64,000 nt of DNA from Saxidomus purpurata (lineage: Eukaryota > Mollusca > Bivalvia > Venerida > Veneridae), in assembly GCA_022818135.1 (NCBI GenBank), contig JAFMSR010000018.1:18528595-18592594 (forward strand), written 5' to 3'. This document shows positions 49,101 through 56,191 of the stretch, piece by piece. The notes beneath the pieces are model-generated. The model did not search any database. It saw nothing but the letters and a program-made list of their open reading frames with translations, and was not told where the DNA came from. The position numbers and the translations under genes were made by a program. Each line of letters starts with the position of its first letter. Position 1 is the stretch's first letter.

Positions 49101-50324
49101 TAGTTTCTTTTTCATTTCTTTAAGCCTGATCGAAAAATAAAAGCTTGATTGTGCATCTAAGCTGGCAACATTTACAGCCTGTTCAAACTCTCCTGGCTTC
49201 ATCATTTCTACAGTAATGCTGTTCATACTTACAAATTATTGGGAATGGCTTATTTCAAGTTGTGTTTAGAGTGGGGGAACCTATGCTGGAGGTATTTTGA
49301 ATGTATATCAGCTGTTCAGAAAGCAGGAAATCCTAACCATTTTGATTTGCCTCAGCGAAAACATAATGTTATCCCTGCTAAATCGAAACAAGACGTTGAT
49401 GTGCTTCATCACGCGACTATGTCGTTCTGGGAGCTATTGACACGACACATGTCAAAACTTGAAATTTCACCTCGAAGGGAACCAATGCTGGCGGTATGTG
49501 ATATTTGACAACCAACAGGTGGGAAACAGTTTTTAGAGCCTTAATATTAACTAATAAGATATAACAGTTTCCATAGAATATATATTTTTATACAAAAGAA
49601 ATAAGTTTTATCAAAATTGCTAACTTTATCTGGGTGATTTTGATGTCTATATTTAAGGAATTTCCTAGCGAAATGGATCAAGTACAATTGTATCGGCTGC
49701 TGTGACGTCACAGAGCTGCACGCGCGGCTATCACTACGTTTGCTTTAAAAGCATTTCATCGACTGTCAATGCTGAATGTACCCTAAAATTTTTTTCTTCG
49801 TGTGTTTTTCTGTAAATAGCCGTTTTTCGGAGATACCACCAGCATAGGGATACCTCCAGCATAGGTTCCACCACTCTAGTAACTTTTTATATTTTTAAAC
49901 CTTTTATTCTTTTACTGTTTTTACAGTTTTAACAATCTTGATTCTCCTAACTGAAAAAAATACATGCAGTTATCTAATTTTATCTTAATCAACACCCAGC
50001 GTTCACTCTATCCATAAAACTCTTGAGAGGTGTGAGGCAGTATGACTAGATACTACTTTCACTGGTTCGAATAATTGTAAGGACGAACAAGACAGGAAAT
50101 ATTAAATGGGGACTACTTTAACATGGTTAACTCCCTTGCAAATAATCAAGTGGCCAGTTTGCAGCGACTTCTTGCAACCTTGCAATAGCCAAATATCTTG
50201 AAGTATCTTCCTGATCGTCAATTTTACCTGCACATCTCAAATTGCACGGAATATTCACTGATTTCTCATCAATTTCAAAGGGCGTCGTAACTCGAGCCGA
50301 CTCTTCCAAGTGAGGGCAATCCAT
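36937..50324 (-). CDS. USP3: Ubiquitin-specific protease 3 (gene span, start to stop codon)
   Basis: USP3 is a nuclear cysteine protease that removes ubiquitin from histones H2A and H2B. Fourteen exons join with all phases matching to give 1584 nt, or 527 residues (human USP3 is 520). The N-terminal zinc finger (1-92) has twelve evident ligands: C3, H5, C31, C34, C43, C46, C51, H58, H62, H69, C82 and C85. A basic stretch near 135-150 ([16 protein letters not shown]) may be a nuclear signal. The protease has [11 protein letters not shown] (nucleophile C161), [23 protein letters not shown], a CxxC pair, [14 protein letters not shown] (H462) and WYHFND (N477/D478). It is complete and intact. Start MDCPHL matches the family start MECPHL. 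It converges with Homer. Confidence 0.97.
37155..38277 (+). mobile_element. Non-autonomous element with ~150-170-bp core repeats, USP3 intron 13
   Basis: It opens with the small hairpin GGGCCTATGGCCC and holds several core units with GGTCATAATTTGAACAATCT and ATGCCAAATATCTAAGCTCT. The end has GGACGGACGGA, then a perfect inverted repeat TAGCTCAC / GTGAGCTA (38244-38251 and 38270-38277), ending CTAA. The 3' hairpin and CTRR end suggest a Helitron-like element. It lies antisense to USP3. Confidence 0.75.
38597..38637 (-). CDS. USP3: USP3 exon 13, catalytic histidine
   Basis: A 41-nt exon; acceptor CTTCTTCAG, donor GAGG|GTAAGT. It completes [16 protein letters not shown] with the catalytic His462. 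Confidence 0.94.
39172..39245 (-). CDS. USP3: USP3 exon 12
   Basis: Acceptor TATTTCAG, donor TTCAGG|GTATGT. It encodes [15 protein letters not shown], the strand before the catalytic His. Confidence 0.95.
39535..39610 (+). mobile_element. Possible tRNA-like SINE remnant, USP3 intron 11
   Basis: TCCTGGGTTCAAATAC matches a Pol III B box, preceded by a weak A-box-like TGTAGTGTTTACGG. No acceptor stem is present. Weak support. Confidence 0.35.
39830..39946 (-). CDS. USP3: USP3 exon 11
   Basis: Acceptor CATTTTCAG, donor GACATG|GTGAGT; 39 codons in phase 0. [11 protein letters not shown] is the conserved USP LHLKRF box. Confidence 0.95.
40531..40649 (-). CDS. USP3: USP3 exon 10
   Basis: Acceptor ATTTTCAG, donor CCAAAT|GTAAGC. 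It encodes [20 protein letters not shown], then [19 protein letters not shown]. It supplies the second zinc CxxC (CTGC) of the USP fingers. Confidence 0.95.
41096..41185 (-). CDS. USP3: USP3 exon 9
   Basis: Acceptor AATTTTCAG, donor GTCAG|GTGAGG. It encodes [12 protein letters not shown], the conserved post-finger strand, then a polar insert ([11 protein letters not shown]). Confidence 0.93.
41445..42558 (-). repeat. 54-bp tandem array of the exon 8 splice donor, 21 copies
   Basis: Twenty-one near-identical 54-bp units fill most of USP3 intron 8. On the gene strand each reads CTAG|GTAAAGTATAAAAACT and on through a constant intron sequence ending GCTACAAGCCTTGT. The unit nearest the exon contains the true donor. 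The others carry the last four exon bases and the same 5' splice site; a few have CTTG in place of CTAG. Very high identity indicates recent expansion. If a decoy were used, translation would stop at the TAA three codons into the intron. Confidence 0.95.
42555..42665 (-). CDS. USP3: USP3 exon 8
   Basis: Acceptor ATTTTCAG, donor TTCCTAG|GTAAAG. It encodes [20 protein letters not shown], then [12 protein letters not shown], including the first CxxC of the USP fingers (CLIC). The donor of this exon is the template of the 54-bp array that fills the next intron. Confidence 0.96.
43035..43610 (+). mobile_element. Core-repeat element, USP3 intron 7
   Basis: It starts near AACAAGAGCTGTCC and has two 168-bp core units (GGGACGTGGGTCTTGCA near 43213 and 43381, each with ATGCATGACAAAGTTACAG). 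The end is GGACGGACGGACA then CACCCTTCAGGGACATAAAA. It has the same architecture as the element in intron 13 but a different family. Confidence 0.7.
43716..43831 (-). CDS. USP3: USP3 exon 7, QQDAHEF box
   Basis: Acceptor TATTACAG, donor TTATAG|GTAAGA. It encodes [20 protein letters not shown], a hallmark USP motif, then a short Ser/Asn-rich loop. Confidence 0.96.
44166..44279 (-). CDS. USP3: USP3 exon 6
   Basis: Acceptor TTTTCAAG, donor ATTCAG|GTAAAC. It encodes [20 protein letters not shown], then [16 protein letters not shown], matching the human SPESLFYVVWKIMPNF block. Confidence 0.95.
44345..44545 (-). mobile_element. MITE copy, GATCATGATC family, USP3 intron 5
   Basis: Reverse copy: TTTCAATTTGGACAGAACCA, then AACAGTGTAGATCATGATCA and CTGATCTTAGTCTGCACTGG, ending ATAGGGTAAAAGTTAA. 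Confidence 0.6.
44682..44798 (-). CDS. USP3: USP3 exon 5
   Basis: Acceptor TTTTTTCAG, donor GATGT|GTAAGT. It encodes [20 protein letters not shown] and [12 protein letters not shown]. Position and phase match the region after the Cys box. Confidence 0.93.
45163..45345 (-). CDS. USP3: USP3 exon 4, catalytic cysteine
   Basis: Acceptor TTTCTAG, donor TTGAG|GTGAGC. It starts with a charged linker with basic runs ([12 protein letters not shown]), then [18 protein letters not shown] with the nucleophile Cys161. Confidence 0.96.
45665..47600 (-). mobile_element. Helitron-like element with 146-bp core repeats, copy 3 (USP3 intron 3)
   Basis: Minus-strand copy with the same 5' TTATACCCCC hairpin end (47591-47600) and 3' CTAG end (45665-45668) as copies 1 and 2. 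It has about 12-13 core units. Variant units such as TATGACGTTGTATTGAATTC recur at 46291 and 47021, exactly 730 bp (five units) apart. The two near-identical 61-codon frames in this array are repeat artefacts. Confidence 0.85.
47724..47894 (-). CDS. USP3: USP3 exon 3, zinc finger end
   Basis: Acceptor TTGTCTAG, donor AAAAG|GTATAT. It encodes [18 protein letters not shown] and [12 protein letters not shown], all typical of USP3. Human USP3 reads CMDC where this reads CMDA; that Cys is not among the twelve apparent zinc ligands. Confidence 0.96.
48304..48364 (-). CDS. USP3: USP3 exon 2, zinc finger
   Basis: Acceptor TTACAG, donor GGCAG|GTA. It encodes [20 protein letters not shown], the two CxxC knuckles and CGR block of the ZnF-UBP. 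Phase 1 in, phase 2 out. Confidence 0.95.
48365..50227 (-). other. USP3: USP3 intron 1
   Basis: Holds the TIR element at 49267-49878. The remainder is AT-rich with no other supported feature. Confidence 0.6.
49267..49878. mobile_element. TIR element of 612 bp with CRE palindrome, USP3 intron 1
   Basis: Terminal inverted repeats of about 29 bp: TAGAGTGGGGGAACCTATGC at the left end and its reverse complement, with one mismatch, at the right end. Both ends have TA at the edge. Shorter inner copies (AACCAATGCTGGCGGTAT, ATACCACCAGCATAGGG) show nested inverted repeats. The full CRE palindrome TGACGTCA sits at 49703-49710. No transposase; the 89-codon frame inside is unsupported. Confidence 0.75.
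50228..50324 (-). CDS. USP3: USP3 exon 1
   Basis: Start ATG at 50322-50324; 32 codons plus one base; donor GTGCAG|GTAAAA. MDCPHL carries the first zinc ligands (C3, H5), and IPCNLRC opens the next CxxC. Confidence 0.93.
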
Positions 50325-50689
50325 GCGATATTCTCCGCACTTTTGCGATGTTTACGAAATATCCAAGACGTCCTGTACGCCGAACCATCAATTTATCAGC
50401 AAAAGAAAAGAAATAGAACTGAAATAAATGCACAAGAGTCTGACATATGCATAAAAATTCCAACCGATATTCAATTTATCAACGGATCACATTGTTGTCT
50501 ATATTTTGAGGTCGAACTATTCCTACGCGAGAATCTGAAAACAATAATTGGCATTATTCAAAATTTTCGCTACATTGTCATGCAATGTTATACAAATATT
50601 TTACCACAAGATGAATTTATAGATCCATGGTAGGAACTGTGTTAATCAAGAGATTGTTGTTACTTCATATATTACCGAAATAATTTGGT

Positions 50690-50760
50690 GCTCTATTTTC
50701 TTTCCGCGGAAGTTTATCCCTTTCTTACGTCATCGTCACGTGATGAAATAATTCGCGTAC
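50690..50760 (-). promoter_or_regulatory. USP3: Candidate USP3 promoter motifs
   Basis: About 370-440 bp upstream of the USP3 ATG, this stretch has CCGCGGAAGT (ETS-like) and a TCACGTGA E-box palindrome at 50736-50743, in a local CpG-richer patch. Position and motifs suggest a promoter; no transcription start can be fixed. Confidence 0.3.
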
Positions 50761-52170
50761 AAGGCAGGGGCGTATTATATCCGGGAGCGACACACCCGAG
50801 CTCTTGCAAGAATAAAAAAATAATTGTAAGCTCGAGAGCATTTTACCGACCTCACAAAAATGCGGCCTCCGGAAATTTGTTTAACTATTCGATTACAACT
50901 GATTGAAAAAGTCATCGAAATTAGTTAAAGAGACATAATGCGCATCTTACTGCACATAGTGTATTTTTGGAGACAGTTTTATAAAAGCAATTTTCGGTTG
51001 CTTTGCATTTAAATGTGTTAAATTAATGATAATGCTTCATTGTTGGTGCTTTAGAGATAAAAAAAATCGGACTAATAAAATAAAAGTTCCTTTCTTCGCA
51101 GTGATCTCCCTTGTGTTGTTGTTGGTAGAGAATTCGGCTGTGTAAGGGAAGCAACTCCTGCATGCAGTTGTTTTTTTTTAAAAGACTGCCCCTGTCAAAA
51201 TAGGAAAAGTTATATTTGGAAAGTTATTATTTCGTACTGGTAGCAGGAAGAGTTTGATGCATTGGGTAAAAAGCTATTATTTCCTCTACCTTTTTTACAC
51301 ACACCTTTATCAGCTGGATTTTTACTTGAAAAAATAAGCATAATTCCACTTTAAATGAAATTGAATATTAAAAACTGGGTCCTATTTTACGACCCATTTA
51401 AAAACTAACATCTCTGTTGTTTCATAATTTTAGAATACTATTTCCATGGCAACAGCGATATCGAGGGATTGTGTTTTTCTTATTTTGACCAAAGACCTAT
51501 AATAACTAGTAGCTTTATAGGTCTTTGTTTTGACTAATCATATTGTGGAAAGAGAACATATTTCTTTTCACCAGATAAGATATGCATCGAAAGAATGTTA
51601 TATATTTTTCCATCCAATATGTATGATCACATCAGAAAGTGGTTATCATAACAAAAATAATGTAGATGTAAAAAGAAGTGAGTTTTGACGTTAAATTATG
51701 GTAATTAAGGGACGTCAGTTTGGGAGAAAGAAATGACGAATTAGGTATCCGGGATGATGTACGTTTACATCTACTGGACATAAGCTTCTAAGATTTTCGA
51801 ATTCATACTGAAACATCGTTTATTCAAAATGTGCAAAAAGCAAAAAAGCAATTTGGAATTCCAATATTCCCGCGTCGCCGGTCATTCACATAAGAAACAC
51901 AAAAGATCTCACGTATACACATTATCACGGACCTATATAATACGTGACATTATAAAACTGTCTTATTACACTTGCACACCCGGTCAGACATGTAACAGGC
52001 GCAGAGAGAAGAGAGACAGATGCAGATACAAAGGAATCCGGGTACCAGACCCTAGCTCTTTAACGAATAGACCCAGCACCGATACACGTGAGACTAGCTC
52101 TGGGTTTCTAACCAGTTCGTCTCTAGATGTATGGGAAACACTGAAAAGCGTTTCTGAAATTTGCAGTACC
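50761..52170. other. Intergenic DNA upstream of USP3
   Basis: AT-rich, no gene recognised. A 124-codon frame at 51829-52203 runs into tRNA-like sequence and has no recognisable domain. Confidence 0.45.
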
Positions 52171-52179
52171 ACGGACCTC

Positions 52180-52330
52180 CGGATTGGTAGTCCAGAGCAT
52201 TAACCACTCGACCACCCGTCGTATCGTATATTAGAGCTTTATCGTTGGTACCGGTTTCTGATATGACCACAACCCCGAGATTACAAGTCTCGCGCTCTAC
52301 CGATTGAGCTAACCGGGCTGACACCCTGAT
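52180..52330 (-). mobile_element. Two adjacent tRNA-like SINE heads
   Basis: On the minus strand CCCGGTTAGCTCAATCGGTA with GAGACTTGTAATCTC forms a tRNA-like D and anticodon arm (TGT); its B box is decayed. About 60 bp downstream a second head reads GTGGTCGAGTGGTTAATGC with GGACTACCAATCC. Neither has an acceptor stem, so they are retroposon remnants. Confidence 0.5.
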
Positions 52331-52549
52331 GTTCTTCGAGTCTCGGCCAGGCTGCACATTCTTCTCACCATGTGACATCTGGTGCCCAGCGAGGGCCCGT
52401 GATATGATTGCTTGGTTAGTCTATCGACGCTTGCAATGTTAACTGGATAACCTTTAGAGCTGGAAGGAGTCCTGCAATTCGAGCACAAATTTCAAGTTCG
52501 CAGTGGTGTATGTCACGGTACGGACTTAACACAATTTTGGAGAAAATGT

Positions 52550-52620
52550 GTAAGCGGCTGGATAGCTCATTTGCTCTGTAAGCGAAGGGTCCTGGGTTAG
52601 CTTCCCAATCACGTGACAAA
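52550..52620 (+). mobile_element. tRNA-like SINE remnant
   Basis: GGCTGGATAGCTCATTTGCT followed by GGGTCCTGGGTTAGCTTCCC resembles A and B boxes with substitutions. Decayed and not a functional tRNA. Confidence 0.4.
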
Positions 52621-52789
52621 GATTTAGAGGATAATTTGATATCACCAGGAATACTCTGTAAGACCGTTCCTGATAGCACGTTATAATTTCACCTAGTGGG
52701 CACCAAACGTGATATTTTCATGAGTGGCGCATCCACGATTGAAAATATTTACTTTTATGAATTACCTGGAAGTTGGTAACATTTAAACC

Positions 52790-53092
52790 GCCAATGAAAT
52801 GACAAGTATAGGGTGTGTAACACTTATCTCTGTGAGGCATATTTTAATTGGATAATATCTAAGTACATTATACTTGCCATTTCATTGGCTGTTGAATGTT
52901 TAGCAACTTACGCTCAAATTATTAAACCACTCAAGAAAGACTGAAAACGCAAGAGTATTTTATTGACCTTTTTCATTCGGTATTAAAAGGTGCCTTACAT
53001 AGCAATTTTTTCAATCCAAAAATGTTATACAAGTACATTATACTTGCCATTTCATTGGCTGTTGAATGTTTAGAAACTTACGGTCAAAAGGA
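52790..53092. repeat. Repeated 58-bp block with inverted partner
   Basis: AGTACATTATACTTGCCATT with following TTGAATGTTTAG occurs at 52862-52919 and 53033-53090. A reverse-oriented relative (CCAATGAAATGACAAGTATA) lies at 52792-52811, so the group can fold back. Origin unknown; probably pieces of a small DNA element. Confidence 0.6.
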
Positions 53093-53329
53093 AGCTTAAT
53101 ACGGCGGCGCCGAAAAAGTTACGTTTACTGTCGGGAACTTGCCAAATAATGCCTATGTTACAAAATTTATTTTACACGCAGTCTTGTACAGTCGTTATAT
53201 TTTTTAAACTCACGTGCAAAGTTGCACCAACCGAAAGATTTTGCACTGATTACGTTCATTTCTTTCTAAGCACTCATTGTAAAGTTGAAAATGACACGGG
53301 TTACAAAAGTTAACGGTGGTGTACATGTT

Positions 53330-53410
53330 AAGGTGTCTGTCGCTCTTCCCGGAGGTTTTGGGTTCGAGCAACATTGGGGTCACGATCGTCATGTGACACC
53401 AGTACTGGTT
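53330..53410 (+). mobile_element. Possible tRNA-like remnant
   Basis: GTTTTGGGTTCGAGCAACAT contains a good B box (GGGTTCGAGC) after a weak tRNA-like segment. Low support. Confidence 0.3.
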
Positions 53411-54229
53411 TTTCCAGAAAGTGGACTGGACTCTAGAGTGACTTGATCAGCTTCAAGATTTCTTCACAATCGAGATAAGATCAATTAGTATAAACTAAAA
53501 GTTAGCAGGCGTTTCTGTAGAATTAAAAGATGTCTGTATAATATGATTCAATGACGTTTGTAATGTAAAGGTGCTTGTATAAAATGTAAGGCATTGTTCG
53601 TGTAGAATATAAGACAAAGTTTTTAAAGAAGAGAATTTTGAAGCAGTTTTTGGCACTAGGCATTTTTTCACTAATCGAGCCTGCTGCACAGTCTGAGCAA
53701 TCCACAAATTATTCAGAATATAAGAATAGTTTCTCAGAAATATATACAATGTATTATTAAGCCCAGATAACGTATAGATAACAGACACGACAGTTTTCGA
53801 AATTTTGGATTCCAAGCCAGTATAACTCGTAGAACATAGTCACTGCGTTAAAATTGATTCGGTGTGATACTTATATTCATTTTGTGCTAAAAACTAAAAT
53901 CCGAACTCTTTGAATTTGATAAGGCGCTCGTTTTTACAGTTCTTACTAGTTTACTGGTAAGAGTTGAATGAATTGATATTTTCCAAGGAATATATATTTA
54001 CATATACCACTACAAATTGATTCGTAATATCTTTTTATCGAATTCAACTTCAAAACAGGAAGTACATGTAATAGCTCAGACACCATGTTTTCCCTACACT
54101 GCTAGGAACAACTTAGACCACAAGGACAGCGTGACAACTCACCATAGGGTTGCACAAGTAATCGATATGTAAGTGTTTGTTCACCATACCAGAACAAGGT
54201 TTATTTTTTCACTAATCATGTGTGTGTAC
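53411..54229. other. Intergenic AT-rich DNA
   Basis: No gene or repeat recognised. Confidence 0.4.
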
Positions 54230-54231
54230 AT

Positions 54232-54289
<58 letters not shown>

Positions 54290-54290
54290 T
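54230..54290 (+). repeat. (GT)n microsatellite
   Basis: About 30 GT dinucleotides. Frames through it on either strand are artefacts. Confidence 0.95.
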
Positions 54291-55254
54291 GTGCACTTCT
54301 GGGTGCTGTGGGGCTCGTTTTGGGGAGGCTGCGTTTTTGGTACGTGGCATTCCCTGTTTGATATTATTTTTGTTTTTATATAAATTGAGTTGACAATGTC
54401 GTCTGCAAATTACATCGACTATGTCCTTTGTCAGCCGGCCAACCTTCCCGAATGGAACATTAGAAGATTCCATGCAAGTGCTTCCCGATCTGGAAATGTG
54501 TTACATGTACTGAATTATTTTTTCATTCCATTTCGAGAAACAAAAAGTTACTTTTCTGACGGGTTTAGACAATTATTTTTTGGAAAACATTTGGTTGAGA
54601 CAGAATGAATCTCATACTGGTAAATTGATATAGAAGAATATAGAAGAAATTAGATAGGTAATTTTCCACCGTTTTGATTTTTTTTCATATTTCCCCTGAT
54701 TTCCTGTTCGGGAAATTACGCCGATTGTAGGAAGCTGTATAACTTAATTATATATAGTCTATGTTCATTTCAAGAATAAATGACGAAGAAAACTTCCTGC
54801 TTGAAAAAAGGCATTCATCTTAAAACAGACGAAACCTCTGCGATAGGCGGGTCAAACAACGTTATAGGTTTGGCGCCCAGCGTAACGAATGACCGCTGCC
54901 CTAACTATTCGTTAGATTTAGAAACGAAAGTAACGGTCCCGAAAATACAGGTATTTTTAGTTTATGCCGATTTTTTAGAGAGGAGATCGAGTACCAATGC
55001 CTCTGTTTTAGATAAATATGTGTTCTATTTATCTATCTGCCCGTTACGTCAAACGCTTTACAGAGACGTTGACATTTGCGCATCAAGCAGTTGGACTTAT
55101 ATAAAATAGGTTTAAAAGAAATAGAATAAAAAGAACATAATAAATATTGAAAATAAGGTTTGGTTAAAAGATAAAAACAACGCTAGCGTACTGAATAGGC
55201 TGATGATGATGGCTGCATAACTGCTCTGGTGTTGAGGGATAGAATGTCAGGGGG

Positions 55255-55690
55255 GGGGGGGTGGGGTTCATACTGGCTATATCGATATAATTTGACTCGA
55301 TCCAACGGGCTGCTCTACGTTGGACAGCTTCTAAATATCAATTTGAGATTGTGTATGAGGTGACCATACTTCAGATCCATACCCGAGCTGTCGTATAGGA
55401 GTCTTGTATGCTGTGGACTTAAGGGATTTGGATTTAACCTTACATTGAGACGAAGAGGGTTTGATTTGCTTTCTTTGTTGACCTATATGGTCAGGAGAAA
55501 TATCAATGCCAAATTATCTGACTTTGAGACTTGTTGAAGAAACGTCCCATGAAGATAATGCTGGGTTGGTATAGTATGTTCGCTTTCATATGACGTGGAT
55601 AAGTTGACCTTTGAGGGGTTGAATACCATATCCCACTAGAACCCCCACTTTTCAACTATATTTTGAATAATTTCTATTGATAGAGCATCG
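55255..55690 (-). pseudogene. Decayed LINE reverse-transcriptase C-terminal fragment
   Basis: On the minus strand, pieces in shifting frames read VFNPSKVN, HYLHGTFLQQV, KSLKSTAYKT, GSEVWSPHTQSQID and RAARWIESNY. Their order matches the end of non-LTR reverse transcriptases (FNPSKC, YTLHG, A-KYLGV, AAYKTLVRPLLEYAS-VWDPH, VQRRAARFV). Several frameshifts and stops break it, so it is a dead fragment. The element type (Jockey-like or similar) is uncertain. Confidence 0.7.
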
Positions 55691-56066
55691 TTACTTTTGG
55701 CTGGGTGCATTTTAAATAATCAAAATGAAGTGTGAACGAGATTCATCCACACGATATGTTGTTCTTCGGAATCTGGTATCTTGTGGTTTGTAAGAGACAT
55801 ATAGTGAAAAAATACATTTTTAAAATTTGTCCGTTGAGTGACTAAAGCTTTTTCACCTGTACAGTGTATGTGGTTCTCATAGTACAATGAATCTGAATAT
55901 GTAAAGACAATTATTATAATTTACACTCTCGGACCAGAATCGCTGACCCAAGCGTCTGTGATTTTATGTAGAAAAACAGAACAAACTGCATTTATAGTAT
56001 TCAAACTTACAAGAAAAAAGTTAGTTATTTTATACCTATTCACCGCAGAATTTAGACGACACTTAC

Positions 56067-56191
56067 CTACACCAAGGGAGCTCACTCTGGACATTGAAAC
56101 ATTCCCATGGCTGTCAACGCAGGAAATATTGACGTTATTATTGAATCTAACATTAAAACCATACCAGAATGTGAACATGGTAATGTTTGTG
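56067..56191 (-). CDS. Orphan exon candidate, unknown product
   Basis: On the minus strand a 125-bp open segment is bounded by acceptor ATCTATACAG and a strong donor GTAG|GTAAGT. In the open frame it reads TNITMFTFWYGFNVRFNNNV, then NISCVDSHGNVSMSRVSSLG. It looks like part of an extracellular domain (one Cys, aromatic WYGF, N-glycosylation-type NIS/NVS sites), but I recognise no family. It could be an isolated exon of a gene extending beyond the window, a pseudo-exon, or chance. Confidence 0.3.

Noticed and set aside
49239..49508. 89-codon frame in USP3 intron 1
   Set aside because: Lies mostly inside the TIR element, with no splice logic or recognisable domain.
50310..50633. 107-codon plus-strand frame opposite the USP3 start
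   Set aside because: Antisense to a firm exon, no similarity and ordinary AT-rich composition; a divergent gene is possible but unsupported.
51829..52203. 124-codon frame
   Set aside because: Crosses tRNA-like SINE sequence and shows no domain.
52255..52325. Functional tRNA-Thr gene
   Set aside because: D and anticodon arms look good, but the T arm/B box is decayed and the acceptor stem does not pair.
54173..54473. Frames on both strands around the GT run
   Set aside because: VCVCVC and HTHTHT stretches come from the dinucleotide repeat.
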